Shown piece by piece: positions 8,144 to 17,467 of a DNA stretch of 30,300 bases. Under the pieces are notes generated by a model that was not told where the DNA came from, ran no database searches, and saw nothing but the letters and a program-made list of their open reading frames with translations. This DNA comes from CAINVV01 sp964506325. Lineage in GTDB: Bacteria > Bacteroidota > Bacteroidia > Bacteroidales > Prolixibacteraceae. Both the position numbers and the translations under genes were made by a program. The stretch's first letter is position 1. Every line of letters begins with the position of its first letter. The stretch is from positions 1 to 30,300 of the forward strand of contig CAZDLO010000043.1 of the NCBI GenBank assembly GCA_964506325.1. Reading direction: 5' to 3'.

Positions 8144-8656
8144 ATGAATACAAAATTTGCCCCGTTGATTTTGTTCCTGTTTTTTTGTACTGTTCCAGTT
8201 TTAGCGCAGACTACTGATCGCAAAGCCGAAAAAGAAAGGAAGCGTGTGGCCAGAGAGGATGATGTTTCAGTCCTGGTAGAATCCAAAATCTTCGAATTCA
8301 GGGCAAATCGGGCGATCCCTTCCGGATACAAGTCGGTCGACCTGACTACCAATCCTAATTTTGTTGCGTTCTCTCCCGATTTTATTGTAAGCGAGATGCC
8401 TTTTTTTGGAAGGGCCTATTCTGCCTCGTACGGGGGCGAAGCAGGTCTGAAATTTGAAGGCAAACCTGAAAAATATACAGTAGAAAGGAAAAAGAAGAGT
8501 TATGAGATAGAGGCAAAGGTAAGGTCGACCAAAGATTTTTACACCATCAACCTGTCTGTGAGCTTCAACGGCAGTTCCTCCATGTCCGTTTCCTGCAATA
8601 ACCGGACAACAATCTCCTACAACGGTGAAATTTATCCTTCAAAGGCATCTGAATAA
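8144..8656 (+). CDS. Secreted DUF4251 domain protein
   Basis: The 170-aa protein has a signal peptide (MNTKFAPLILFLFFCTVPVLA, cut before Q22), a charged linker (KAEKERKRVARE) and a beta-rich domain that ends with NNRTTISYNGEIYPS. This is the pattern of DUF4251, a periplasmic or outer-membrane associated Bacteroidota family of unknown function. The frame is open further upstream to 8087, but the ATG at 8144 is preferred because it gives a proper signal peptide and because the upstream ATG lies inside the -7 promoter element. It converges with the receptor gene at 8686 with 29 bases between them. Confidence 0.85.
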   Translation: MNTKFAPLILFLFFCTVPVLAQTTDRKAEKERKRVAREDDVSVLVESKIFEFRANRAIPSGYKSVDLTTNPNFVAFSPDFIVSEMPFFGRAYSASYGGEAGLKFEGKPEKYTVERKKKSYEIEAKVRSTKDFYTINLSVSFNGSSSMSVSCNNRTTISYNGEIYPSKASE

Positions 8657-8685
8657 GAGGGATGGCCTTCATGACAACCAGCCGA

Positions 8686-11082
8686 TTATTCAATTACCGG
8701 CGATTTGGCTACACGGCGTTCGTCTCGTTTGTAGTGATTGAATTTATAAGATACCGAGAACCTTATGGGGAAATTGTTCCTCGCCGTTATCATCTGGTTG
8801 AATTCAGTACCCTGAACATGCTCTGTTTTTTGGTACATCCCCATAACATCTCTTCCGGTCAGGGTAAACGTTAGTTTATTATCAAAGAACATTTGCCTGA
8901 AGCCAATTCCGCACATGTAAACCTGTTCGATATTGCTTTGTGCGGTCATTGCCGGACCATAATACGAGAAATCCACTTCCAGCAGGGTCGTTGGAGTTAT
9001 TTTAAAATCCGCAGTTGTGACGGTATACCATTGCCGGTAACTTTTCTTGCCAGCAATCTGGGCAACAGTTACATCAAGGTTTGAATCGATAAAGTCGAGT
9101 TTCTCACTGAGGCTGAACCATGATGACGGTATCCACCCTGCGTTGAATTCCAATCCCATCGTACGTTCCGTACCTGTATTCTCATAGCGGTTCTGGATGG
9201 ATTGATTGTTGTAAACAGAACGGATGATGTCTATTTTGTCTGAAATATTGTACAGGTAGATTTCGCTTGAAAGTGTAAATTTCTTAAAATTTAGCAGGTA
9301 ATTGAGGGCAATTTTGTCTGTAATCTCATTTTTGAGTTCCGGGTTGCCGACCAGGACATTGTAGAAATCGTACCAGCGGGGCAGTGGATCCAGTTGAATG
9401 GTCTTTAGATGATCGGTACGTCTCGAATAATTGAGCATAATTTCCTGGATGGAATCAATTTTGAAGGAGCTGTTGAATGAGGGATAGAAATCAAAGCGAT
9501 CAAGTGCATAATTGTTGTCAAGCGTTTTTAATTCCCTGCTGAGATTTTCGGCTCTCAGCCCAAACTTGAATCCGAGGCGCCTGGATTTTAATTGCAAGGT
9601 TCCATAGCCAGCCTGGATGATTTCATCAAAACTGGTCTCCTCAGTCGTTACAATCGGCCTTGGGGGAAAACTCAGTTCTGAATTGTAGTCTTCATTTTCT
9701 TTGTTCAATGCCATCTGATAACCAAATTCCAGGATTCCGGATTTTCCGGCCGGCAGAGCGAAGTCGGCATTGGCCTGGAAGTTGTTATATACCTTGTTGA
9801 TAAGAGCATTCTGGTTCATTAGTTCAAAACCGGTCAGGCTACTGGTCTGATTCTGAAAATTGTCATCATACTTAAAGGTGTTCCACAGGGCAGAAAATGA
9901 AATGCTTTTATTCAGGGAGTCATGTTTGTGGTCGTAGGAAAAATCTGCTCCGCCGTATTTTCCTTTCCTCGTATTCGAATCTGACATGATGCTGTTAACC
10001 GGGGTATTTCGGGGTGGTGTTGTTGTCCCGGCTTGCCAGTCGCCGTTGTTGGTGGTTTCAAAACTGCCTGCATTGCCATTCACCGAGATTTTATCCTCCG
10101 GCGAAGGAACAAAATCCAATCCTGTCCTTAACCCGGTATTGATCCGCTGTGCTTCCTGCAGGCCTGTTTTGGTAAAAATTGTATGGTCATCCGTATATTC
10201 GGTATTGTAATCTACGTCTCCTTCATTTCTGCGTTGGTTGTGATCAAAACCGGTGTATAAATTGATTTGGCGGATTTTGTAGTTCAGAAGGACATCGGAA
10301 GAATAGCCGCCTAGTTGATCAATTCCTGCCTGAATATTCCCGTTAAGACCATCGATGGTACTTTTCTTGGTGATTAGGTTGATTATTCCACCGGAGCCCG
10401 AAGCATCGTATTTGGCCGATGGACTGGTTATAAGCTCTATTTTTTTTATTTCTGCGGCGGAGGTATTTAACAGGAGTTCATTGCCTTTCATGGAGGAAGG
10501 CTTGCCATTGATGAAAACGAGCAGGTTGCTGTTGCCATGAATCGCGATTTTTCCGTCCGGGCTTTGCGTCACGGTGGGCAGTTTGCGCAGCAGGTCGGAG
10601 GCGGACCCCCCTGCAGCGGATAGTTCGTCTTCTACATAGATGGTTTTCTTGTCGAGCTGGTAGGAAGGTTTCCTGCTGTTACCCCTGACTGTTATTTCAC
10701 CAATGTCAATATTGTCAATCTGAACCTGAATCGGATCCAGTTCAATGGTGTATGGTTTGCCTGATACTTTGAACGGCATCGACCGGTAATCCCTGAAGCC
10801 CATAAAATGGACAAGGATGGAGTAATTTCCAGGAGGTAGGTTGCTGAAGTGAAATTCACCTTTGAGGTTAGTGGCCGTAATCAGGCGGGGAATTGTATCT
10901 GGTGTATGGAAAAGTGAAACATTGGCAAATTCCATGGGCTCTTTCGAATCGGAATCCATAATTCTGCCCTTTATCTGATAAGGACGGTCATTGGCAGAAA
11001 CATTTTTAATCAGGAAGTTCAGACCAGGTACTGGTGCCAGAAATAGTAAGGGTAGCGCTATAAACCAAAAAATTCTGCTCAT
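8686..11082 (-). CDS. Outer-membrane beta-barrel receptor of TonB-dependent type with CarboxypepD_reg-like domain
   Basis: This 798-aa protein begins with a hydrophobic signal segment (residues 1-31). Residues about 36-120 form a carboxypeptidase-regulatory-like beta-sandwich (YQIKGRIMDSDSKEPMEFANV). Residues about 135-240 look like a TonB plug (LRKLPTVTQSPDGKIAIHG, VFINGKPSSMKGNEL, ASGSGGIINLITKK). The rest is a long beta-barrel of the OMP_b-brl_3 kind with aromatic-rich strands. No SusD partner gene is adjacent, so it is probably not part of a classical Sus-type pair. Ligand is unknown; such stand-alone receptors may import peptides, metals or chelates, or be structural. A -7 element lies 41 bases upstream. 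Confidence 0.9.
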   Translation of the reverse strand: MSRIFWFIALPLLFLAPVPGLNFLIKNVSANDRPYQIKGRIMDSDSKEPMEFANVSLFHTPDTIPRLITATNLKGEFHFSNLPPGNYSILVHFMGFRDYRSMPFKVSGKPYTIELDPIQVQIDNIDIGEITVRGNSRKPSYQLDKKTIYVEDELSAAGGSASDLLRKLPTVTQSPDGKIAIHGNSNLLVFINGKPSSMKGNELLLNTSAAEIKKIELITSPSAKYDASGSGGIINLITKKSTIDGLNGNIQAGIDQLGGYSSDVLLNYKIRQINLYTGFDHNQRRNEGDVDYNTEYTDDHTIFTKTGLQEAQRINTGLRTGLDFVPSPEDKISVNGNAGSFETTNNGDWQAGTTTPPRNTPVNSIMSDSNTRKGKYGGADFSYDHKHDSLNKSISFSALWNTFKYDDNFQNQTSSLTGFELMNQNALINKVYNNFQANADFALPAGKSGILEFGYQMALNKENEDYNSELSFPPRPIVTTEETSFDEIIQAGYGTLQLKSRRLGFKFGLRAENLSRELKTLDNNYALDRFDFYPSFNSSFKIDSIQEIMLNYSRRTDHLKTIQLDPLPRWYDFYNVLVGNPELKNEITDKIALNYLLNFKKFTLSSEIYLYNISDKIDIIRSVYNNQSIQNRYENTGTERTMGLEFNAGWIPSSWFSLSEKLDFIDSNLDVTVAQIAGKKSYRQWYTVTTADFKITPTTLLEVDFSYYGPAMTAQSNIEQVYMCGIGFRQMFFDNKLTFTLTGRDVMGMYQKTEHVQGTEFNQMITARNNFPIRFSVSYKFNHYKRDERRVAKSPVIE

Positions 11083-11122
11083 AAAACAGAATACTATTTA
11101 ACAAAAGTTAATATATTTTTCA

Positions 11123-11130
11123 CAAATATA
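11123..11130 (-). promoter_or_regulatory. Candidate -7 element TATATTTG for the outer-membrane receptor gene
   Basis: On the minus strand this reads TATATTTG, an exact match to TAnnTTTG, 41 bases ahead of the ATG at 11082. A TTG lies 27 bases upstream of it, longer than the usual 19-21, so the -33 part is unclear. Confidence 0.45.
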
Positions 11131-11286
11131 ACAAAATTGACAGGAGTAGTGCCTGTTCAAATGAAAATTTGAAATAATTATGAGGGTAGCAGGTATAAAT
11201 TCTTAACCGGGATACTGGATTCGGATGAAGGAAATTACGGTCTCCATTGCCGGATTTTTCTTCTTCTACACGATTCTTTACTTTGA

Positions 11287-12684
11287 TTATTTGCTGTCTG
11301 GCTGCTGCCGGCAGGGTTCAAGCCGGATGGTGAAATGGCGAAGAATTGGTGCTTCGCCTGTAATCCGGTATCCGTTGGTTATTGAGTCGCGCCTGTCAAA
11401 AACATTTTTCAGTGCTGCGGCCACCACATTGAGATGCAGGTTGGTATAAACCCTTCTAGGGATAGCGAGGCGCATAAATTCAAGTTTGGGATAACGGTTC
11501 TCACGCGTTTCCGGATCACGGTCTGCCATCAGGGTTCCCACTTCAACGGCCCTTATTCCTGCCTCCAGGTATAGTTCGATGCATAAAGTCTGGGCAATGA
11601 ACTCCTCTTTCCTGACATGGGGAAGAAATTCTTTGGCATCAACAAAAATTGCATGTCCCCCGTAAGGCTTTTGAACTGTGATCCCGTAGCCGGAAAGTAG
11701 TCCGCCCAGGTACTTGACCTGGCCGATCCTGCTGGCCAGATAGTCTGGATCGGTGGCCTCCATCAGGCCGATGGCAAGGGCGTTCATGTCCCGGCCTGCC
11801 ATCCCGCCGTAAGTGACAAAACCTTCAAACATGATATTGAAGGTGCAGGCCTCATCATACCAGCTTTGCTTCCGGGTGGCAATAAAACCTCCTATGTTGA
11901 CAATTCCGTCTTTTTTACTGCTCATGGTCATACCATCGGCATAACCAAACATTTCCCGGACGATTTCCCGGATGGTTTTGTTTTCGTACCCGGCTTCGCG
12001 TTGTGAAATAAACCAGGCGTTTTCTGCAAATCGGGCAGAGTCGAGTATTACAGGGATGCCGTAATGATCGGCAAGCTCTTTTACCTCCCGGATATTTTGC
12101 ATAGAGACAGGCTGTCCGCCAGAAGAGTTACAGGTTATCGTCAGGATGATAAATGGTATTTTCTCTTTCGGATGACTGTCCAGCAATTGTTTGAGACTGG
12201 CAATGTCCACATTGCCTTTGAAGGGATGGTCGCTGTCGGTAACGAACGATTCTGCGATGGTGCAGTCGACCGCTGTGGCATGCCGGAATTCGATGTGTCC
12301 CTTGGTTGTGTCAAAGTGTGAATTGCCGGGCACCAGGTCCCCGCTTTTTACAAGTACGGAGAAAAGTACATTTTCAGCGGCCCTGCCCTGGTGGGTGGGA
12401 AGAAAATAATCAAATCCAAACAACTCCCTGACAGTTTCCTTCAGAGAATAATAGGAAGAGGAGCCTGCATAACTTTCATCACCCGTCATCATGGCTCCCC
12501 ACTGACGGTCGCTCATGGCACCTGTTCCGCTATCGGTAAGCAGGTCAATATAGACCTGCTCACTTCGGAGGTTGAATAAATTGTAGTTTGCCTCACTGAT
12601 CCATTGTTCACGCTGACTGCGTGTACTCAGACGGACCGGTTCGATCATCTTAATTTTATACGGTTCAGCGTCAGGAAGTTGCAT
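11287..12684 (-). CDS. tnaA: Tryptophanase (tryptophan indole-lyase)
   Basis: The 465-aa PLP enzyme splits L-tryptophan into indole, pyruvate and ammonia. It belongs to the tryptophanase / tyrosine phenol-lyase family: DLLTDSGTGAMSD (48-60), PTHQGRAAEN, ITCNSSGGQPVSM and the PLP site TMSSKKDG with the Schiff-base lysine at K258 (second Lys, as in E. coli K270). Tryptophanase is favoured over tyrosine phenol-lyase because D125 in NSHFDTTKGH replaces the TPL threonine, ILDSARFAENA matches tryptophanase, and V382 in IRAVEVG stands where TPL has its phenol-binding arginine. No TnaC-like leader peptide or tryptophan permease gene is seen beside it. The gene stands alone; 227 bases separate it from hydC upstream. 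Confidence 0.95.
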   Translation of the reverse strand: MQLPDAEPYKIKMIEPVRLSTRSQREQWISEANYNLFNLRSEQVYIDLLTDSGTGAMSDRQWGAMMTGDESYAGSSSYYSLKETVRELFGFDYFLPTHQGRAAENVLFSVLVKSGDLVPGNSHFDTTKGHIEFRHATAVDCTIAESFVTDSDHPFKGNVDIASLKQLLDSHPKEKIPFIILTITCNSSGGQPVSMQNIREVKELADHYGIPVILDSARFAENAWFISQREAGYENKTIREIVREMFGYADGMTMSSKKDGIVNIGGFIATRKQSWYDEACTFNIMFEGFVTYGGMAGRDMNALAIGLMEATDPDYLASRIGQVKYLGGLLSGYGITVQKPYGGHAIFVDAKEFLPHVRKEEFIAQTLCIELYLEAGIRAVEVGTLMADRDPETRENRYPKLEFMRLAIPRRVYTNLHLNVVAAALKNVFDRRDSITNGYRITGEAPILRHFTIRLEPCRQQPDSK

Positions 12685-12911
12685 ATATACTAAGCTTGGT
12701 GATCAGAATTAACTAAACGGTGTGAATTTAGTCATATACCGCCACCAAAAACATGAAATTCATCATGCAGCAGATGAAGCCGACAGCCGGAGTGAACCGG
12801 GAGAATTATTCCCGCAGCGTACCGGAACAAATTCCTTTCAGCGAGTTGGCTGCTGATTCAGACGGATATCTCACTGTGCCTCACACAGATTTTTCCAATA
12901 CACGGGCACGA

Positions 12912-13421
12912 TCACATTTCGTGTTTCTCCACCTTTATGCAGCCCTCCTGGTATTCGGCAATTATTTTTCTAACCTGCTGCGGGGCAACGCGGCCATATA
13001 CCTTTTCTCCTACCATGACAACCGGGGCAAGTCCGCAGGCACCGACACAACGCAGGCAATTCAGTGAGAATTTCCCGTCAGGTGTAGACTGCCCTACTTC
13101 AATGTTGAGCTGTCGCTTGATTTCGTGGAGAATCTGCTCTGCACCTCTTACGTAGCAGGCGGTACCCATACAGACAGAGATAGGGAATTCGCCCTGCGGT
13201 ATCATATTGAAAAATGAATAGAAAGTAACCACTCCGTATACTTTTGCAACAGACATGTTGAGCTCATTGGCGATAAGCTCCTGTACCTCGGCCGGGAGAT
13301 AGCCCAGTTTATGCTGGGTTTCGTGAAGAATATTTATGAGTTCCCCCTCTTCATTCCCGAAGGAAAGGCAGATCTCCTTTACGATTTCAATTGTTCTTTG
13401 GGATAATTTTATTTTTGGCAT
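12912..13421 (-). CDS. hydC: HydC, NuoE-like [2Fe-2S] subunit of the trimeric [FeFe] hydrogenase
   Basis: This 169-aa protein has the NuoE/24-kDa fold: an N-terminal helical part (GNEEGELINILHETQ, YLPAEVQELI, VYGVVTFYSFF) and a thioredoxin-like [2Fe-2S] domain with C84, C89, C125 and C129 (CMGTAC and CVGAC). In HydABC it works with HydB at the NAD(H) end of the electron path. It is the last gene of the hydrogenase operon, 24 bases after hydA; in many Firmicutes operons the corresponding gene comes first. NuoE of complex I is the alternative, but the adjacent H-cluster subunit decides for a hydrogenase. Confidence 0.93.
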   Translation of the reverse strand: MPKIKLSQRTIEIVKEICLSFGNEEGELINILHETQHKLGYLPAEVQELIANELNMSVAKVYGVVTFYSFFNMIPQGEFPISVCMGTACYVRGAEQILHEIKRQLNIEVGQSTPDGKFSLNCLRCVGACGLAPVVMVGEKVYGRVAPQQVRKIIAEYQEGCIKVEKHEM

Positions 13422-13445
13422 GGAAATTTGCTTTAATGGATTCTT

Positions 13446-15233
13446 TTAGTGTGTCTTGCTTCCATTTATATCGGTCGACTTTTTACTCCTGTCGAAATAT
13501 TCGGTATGCAGGAGATGATGGGCCTTGTCGCTCATCGGTTTTCCCAGGAATTCTTCATACAATTTAGTGATGTATGGATTTTCATGGGATTTTCGCAGGG
13601 TCTTCCCGGAGTCTTCCTTGTAAAGAGCCATCTGGCGCTTTTTGAGAATCTCGGCGTCACCATGGTGGTAGGGTTGTCCTCCGCCTCCTATGCAACCACC
13701 CGGGCAGGACATGATCTCGATGGCGTGAAACTGGCTTTTCCCTTGCTGGATATCCTGAAGTAACTGGCGTGCATTGCCCAGTCCATGGGCTATTCCGATG
13801 TGTATTGGTAATCCGTCAAAATCGATCGTGGCATGCCTTAGTCCTTCCATTCCTCTCAGCTCCGTGAAGTCTAACCTGTTGAGCTTCTTTCCGGTAAATA
13901 CCTCGTATGCGGTTCGGACAGCAGCTTCTATTACACCGCCAGTTGTTCCGAAGATGACCCCGGCACCGGTAGACTCACCAAGCGGGTGGTCAAAATCTTC
14001 GTCCGGAAGTGATTTGAAGTCAATGTTAGCCAGGTTGATAAGGTGCGCAAGTTCGCGCGTAGTCAGGGCAAAGTCTACATCAGGATTTCCGTTTACTGAA
14101 AACTCTTCCCTGCTGCATTCATATTTCTTTGCGACACAAGGCATTATTGATACCACCACAAGATCTTTGCGGTTTACTCCGATTTTATCTGCAAAGTAAG
14201 TCTTGGCAATGGAACCAAACATTTGCTGGGGTGATCTGGCACTCGACGGAATATCTTTAAGATCAGGAAACTGGTGTTCGAAGAATTTTACCCAGGCAGG
14301 ACAGCAGGAGGTAAGCATTGGCAGTTTTACATTTTTATCACCGCCAAGAAAGGCGCTTAACCTGCTGAGAAGTTCAGTTCCTTCTTCAAGTATTGTCAGG
14401 TCAGCCGCAAAATCAGTATCAAAAACGTAGTTAAATCCCAGGCGGCGCAATGCAGCGGCCAGTTTACCGGTTACAAGAGTTCCGGGCTCCTCCCCGAACT
14501 CCTCGCCAAGTGCGGCTCTTACGGCGGGAGCTGTCTGTACGATCACGGTTTTTGCAGGGTTCGACAGTGCCCTGATTACGTTTCCTGTATGGTCGACTTC
14601 TGTTAATGCACCCGTTGGGCAAACTGCAACACACTGTCCGCAATAGGTGCATACGGAATGGTCGAGGTTCATTTCAAATGCAGGTGCAACAACGGCTGTA
14701 AATCCTCTGTTGATGGCTGAAAGGGCACCGACCGACTGTACTTCATTGCACATCATCTCGCACCGGCGGCAACGTATACATTTATCCAGTTCGCGGATTA
14801 TTGCAGGAGAGGTATCTTCACGATAGGTGGATTTTTCGCCTTCGAAGTGAATCTCCCTGATGCCAAGGTGTTGCGCCATACTCTGGAGGTCGCAGTTTCC
14901 GGCTTTCGCACATTTCAAACAATCGGTAGGGTGATCCGAAAGGATGAGTTCAACTACGGTACGGCGGGCATGGATCGCCCGCATGGAGTGGGTTTTAACA
15001 ACCATCCCTTCGGCTGCGTCTGTACAGCAGGCAGGGGCCAGGTTCCTGCGCCCTTCTACCTCCACGACACAGACCCTGCAACCGCCGGGCTTGTTTTCAA
15101 TGTTAAGGTCGTCAAGCTTCATATAACACAGGGAAGGTATTTTGATTCCTATCTGTGCCGCCGCCTGAAGTACCGTGGTACCCCGCTCAACGGTGACGGT
15201 TCTGTTATCTATTGTGAGATTGATCATTTCCAT
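13446..15233 (-). CDS. hydA: HydA, H-cluster subunit of a bifurcating-type [FeFe] hydrogenase
   Basis: The 595-aa protein carries, in order, a plant-type [2Fe-2S] domain (about 1-80), a His-Cys [4Fe-4S] domain (DHPTDCLKCAKAGNCDLQ, about 100-116), two [4Fe-4S] ferredoxin motifs (C152-C162 and C195-C205), the H-cluster domain with L1 TSCCPAW (308-314), L2 MPCVAKKYE (364-372) and L3 EIMSCPGGCIGGGGQP (506-521), and a small-subunit tail with ITKLYEEFLGKP. All catalytic residues for H2 turnover are present, including the proton-path Cys310 and Glu372. ATG 15233 is chosen because it starts directly with the ferredoxin fold and leaves a 10-base gap after hydB; the longer frame to 15353 would overlap hydB by 110 bases. 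With HydB and HydC it should form H2 from NADH plus reduced ferredoxin, or the reverse. Confidence 0.96.
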   Translation of the reverse strand: MEMINLTIDNRTVTVERGTTVLQAAAQIGIKIPSLCYMKLDDLNIENKPGGCRVCVVEVEGRRNLAPACCTDAAEGMVVKTHSMRAIHARRTVVELILSDHPTDCLKCAKAGNCDLQSMAQHLGIREIHFEGEKSTYREDTSPAIIRELDKCIRCRRCEMMCNEVQSVGALSAINRGFTAVVAPAFEMNLDHSVCTYCGQCVAVCPTGALTEVDHTGNVIRALSNPAKTVIVQTAPAVRAALGEEFGEEPGTLVTGKLAAALRRLGFNYVFDTDFAADLTILEEGTELLSRLSAFLGGDKNVKLPMLTSCCPAWVKFFEHQFPDLKDIPSSARSPQQMFGSIAKTYFADKIGVNRKDLVVVSIMPCVAKKYECSREEFSVNGNPDVDFALTTRELAHLINLANIDFKSLPDEDFDHPLGESTGAGVIFGTTGGVIEAAVRTAYEVFTGKKLNRLDFTELRGMEGLRHATIDFDGLPIHIGIAHGLGNARQLLQDIQQGKSQFHAIEIMSCPGGCIGGGGQPYHHGDAEILKKRQMALYKEDSGKTLRKSHENPYITKLYEEFLGKPMSDKAHHLLHTEYFDRSKKSTDINGSKTH

Positions 15234-15243
15234 TTTTGAATAT

Positions 15244-17037
15244 TTAAGAGACGCTGACCGCATCAAATTTGCATTTATCATAACATACTCCACATTTGAT
15301 ACAGATACTGTTGTCAATGCTGTGTGGAGACCTTTTCTCCCCTGAGATAGCACCTACCGGGCAATTTCTGAAGCACAAGGTGCAGCCTGTGCATTTTTCA
15401 TTGTCTATGGAGTATTTTACCAGTGATTTGCATTGGCCTGCCGGACACTTGTGCTCTTTTACATGGGCAAGATATTCATCATAAAAATTATCGAGCGTTG
15501 AAAGAACAGGATTCGGAGAGGTCTGGCCGAGTCCGCACAATGAGGTGTCCTTGATTACTTTGGAAAGGGATCTGAGCCTGTTGAGATCTTCTTCTGTCCC
15601 AAGGCCCATGGTAATCTTATCCAGAATCTCGAACAACCGTTTGTTGCCGATACGGCAAGGGGTGCATTTTCCGCAAGACTCATCCAGGGTGAATTCAAGG
15701 TAGAATTTTGCAATAGATACCATGCAGTCGTCTTCGTCCAAAACGATCATTCCGCCGGAACCCATCATGGATCCCGCAGAAATCAGGTTTTCGTAATCGA
15801 TGGGTGTGTCCAGGAAAGCAGTCGTAAGGCATCCGCCGGATGGACCTCCGGTTTGCACTGCCTTGAATTTTTTACCTCCTTTGATTCCTCCGCCAATGTC
15901 AAATATCACTTCACGCAGGGTCGTTCCCATCGGAACTTCCACCAGCCCTACATTGTTAATTTTACCGGCAAGTGCAAAGACTTTGGTGCCTTTTGACTTT
16001 TCAGTCCCGATGGCATTGAAAAAATCAGCCCCTTTGTTGATAATCACCGGAATACTTGCAAGCGTCTCCACATTGTTGACAGTGGTAGGCTTACCCAGGT
16101 AGCCTGATTCTGATGGGAAGGGAGGTTTGAAAGTGGGTTCTCCGCGCAGGCCTTCCATAGAGTGAATCAGGGCTGTCTCCTCTCCGCAGACAAAAGCTCC
16201 GGCTCCGTATCGCAAAGTGATATCGAACGAAAATGAGGTTCCAAAGATTTCATCACCTAACAAACCGTATTCCCTGGCTTGTTGTATGGCCGTTTTAAGG
16301 CGCTGGATGGCCAGGGGATATTCAGCCCGAATGTACACCAGTCCTTTGGACGACCCTGTACAGTACCCGCAGATTGCCATCGCTTCGATCACTGAATGGG
16401 GATCACCTTCCAGTATCGAGCGGTCCATAAATGCTCCGGGGTCTCCTTCATCCGCATTACAAACCACATACTTCTGGTCGGAAACCGATTTCGCAGTTAA
16501 CTCCCATTTTAGTCCTGTGGGAAAGCCACCGCCTCCTCTGCCTCGCTGACCGGAGCGTTTTATCTCGTCCGTCACCTGTTGAGGGGTCATTTCACCCAGG
16601 CTTTTTGCCAGGGCAGCATACCCGTCCCGGGCGATGTATTCGTCGATGTTTTCAGGATTGATCACCCCGCAGTTCCGCAGTGCAATCCGAACCTGTTTCT
16701 TGTAAAAATCCATTTGTTTGGAGTCACTTACAGGAAGCTCGGTTTCCGGGTCCTGGTACAGGAGGTAAGGGACCTTTCTTCCTTTTACCAGGTGTTCCTC
16801 AACGATGATTGCAGCATCTTCGGGTTTTACCTGGACATAGAAAGTGTTGTCGGGAAGAACCTTGACGATCGGTCCTTTTTCACAGAAGCCGAAACATCCG
16901 GTCGTGACAACCTGAACTTCATGGTTCAGATCATGTTTGTCGATCTCGGCTACCAGGTTCTCCCTTATCTGTTCGCTTTCAGATGCCTTGCAGCCGGTTC
17001 CTCCACATACAAGGAGGTGTATTTTGTAATCTGCCAT
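15244..17037 (-). CDS. hydB: HydB, NuoF-like flavin and NAD-binding subunit of the trimeric [FeFe] hydrogenase
   Basis: The 597-aa protein has an N-terminal thioredoxin-like [2Fe-2S] domain (C11, C16, C48, C52), the FMN/NAD-binding NuoF core with GRGGGGFPTG (166-175), CNADEGDPGAF (193-203) and CGEETALI, a [4Fe-4S] site SCGKCTPC (454-461) with C501, a CPAGQC pair (531, 536), and a C-terminal double [4Fe-4S] ferredoxin (C549-C559, C579-C589). This domain string is typical of HydB in bifurcating hydrogenases and is longer than NuoF of complex I. In such enzymes the FMN region exchanges electrons with NAD(H) and the bifurcation site is thought to be in HydB. It sits 15 bases after the (2Fe-2S) protein gene and 10 bases before hydA. 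Confidence 0.95.
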   Translation of the reverse strand: MADYKIHLLVCGGTGCKASESEQIRENLVAEIDKHDLNHEVQVVTTGCFGFCEKGPIVKVLPDNTFYVQVKPEDAAIIVEEHLVKGRKVPYLLYQDPETELPVSDSKQMDFYKKQVRIALRNCGVINPENIDEYIARDGYAALAKSLGEMTPQQVTDEIKRSGQRGRGGGGFPTGLKWELTAKSVSDQKYVVCNADEGDPGAFMDRSILEGDPHSVIEAMAICGYCTGSSKGLVYIRAEYPLAIQRLKTAIQQAREYGLLGDEIFGTSFSFDITLRYGAGAFVCGEETALIHSMEGLRGEPTFKPPFPSESGYLGKPTTVNNVETLASIPVIINKGADFFNAIGTEKSKGTKVFALAGKINNVGLVEVPMGTTLREVIFDIGGGIKGGKKFKAVQTGGPSGGCLTTAFLDTPIDYENLISAGSMMGSGGMIVLDEDDCMVSIAKFYLEFTLDESCGKCTPCRIGNKRLFEILDKITMGLGTEEDLNRLRSLSKVIKDTSLCGLGQTSPNPVLSTLDNFYDEYLAHVKEHKCPAGQCKSLVKYSIDNEKCTGCTLCFRNCPVGAISGEKRSPHSIDNSICIKCGVCYDKCKFDAVSVS

Positions 17038-17052
17038 AATAGTGAGTATAGA

Positions 17053-17448
17053 TTAATTGTCTATTGTTCTGTAGTTTACGGGCAATATTCCATCAACCAG
17101 TTCGTTGTGAATGATGTATCTGTCAATGATTTCTGATGCCCTGAATTTGTCCACCTCGCCAAAAACGATAGGTTCCTTGCCTGGTATGGAAACCTCGATG
17201 GTGGGTTCGGCATAACAATAGCCCATGCATCCTGTCTGCGAGACTACCGCCTCTATGGCTTTCAGTTCCAGTTCATCGATCAGGAAATTCATGATTTCCT
17301 TGGCTCCGGAGGCAATTCCACAGGTAGACATGGCGACTTTAATCCTGACAATATTTTCAGAATTGTTGCCATTTTCACGCAGTTTGATTTTTGCCTGCAT
17401 GCTTTCTCTTAGTTGCCTGAGATCGTCGAGTGTTTTAATCTTATTCAT
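17053..17448 (-). CDS. (2Fe-2S) thioredoxin-like ferredoxin domain protein of the hydrogenase operon
   Basis: The 131-aa protein has an N-terminal helical part (TLDDLRQLRESMQAKIKLRE) and a thioredoxin-like ferredoxin domain with STCGIASGAKE (41-51) and TGCMGYCYAEP (72-82). Three cysteines are in cluster positions (C43, C74, C78); the place of the fourth is Ser47. Clostridial relatives I recall also have TCGIAAGA here, so this may be the norm for the family. It probably serves as a small electron carrier or as an assembly or regulatory partner of HydB. It lies between the HATPase gene (19 bases) and hydB (15 bases). Confidence 0.85.
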   Translation of the reverse strand: MNKIKTLDDLRQLRESMQAKIKLRENGNNSENIVRIKVAMSTCGIASGAKEIMNFLIDELELKAIEAVVSQTGCMGYCYAEPTIEVSIPGKEPIVFGEVDKFRASEIIDRYIIHNELVDGILPVNYRTIDN

Positions 17449-17467
17449 TTTTGAAAGATTATGATTG

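Noticed and set aside
11287..12684. Tyrosine phenol-lyase instead of tryptophanase
   Set aside because: The phenol-binding Arg of TPL is Val382 and the diagnostic Thr is Asp125, both as in tryptophanase.
12753..13067. 104-codon plus-strand open frame near hydC and tnaA
   Set aside because: Its second half lies opposite the hydC cysteine-bearing region, and its first half has no family features. A CTGTG/CACAG hairpin with ATTTTT inside it would read as a plus-strand terminator but has no gene to serve.
13446..15353. Longer HydA start at 15353
   Set aside because: The extra 40 residues would overlap hydB by 110 bases and do not resemble any HydA N-terminus; ATG 15233 starts the ferredoxin domain directly.
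12912..17037. Reading of the three subunits as NuoE, NuoF and NuoG of complex I
   Set aside because: The NuoG-like part continues into a full H-cluster domain and the NuoF-like part has the extra ferredoxin and thioredoxin-like domains of HydB; no other nuo gene is present.
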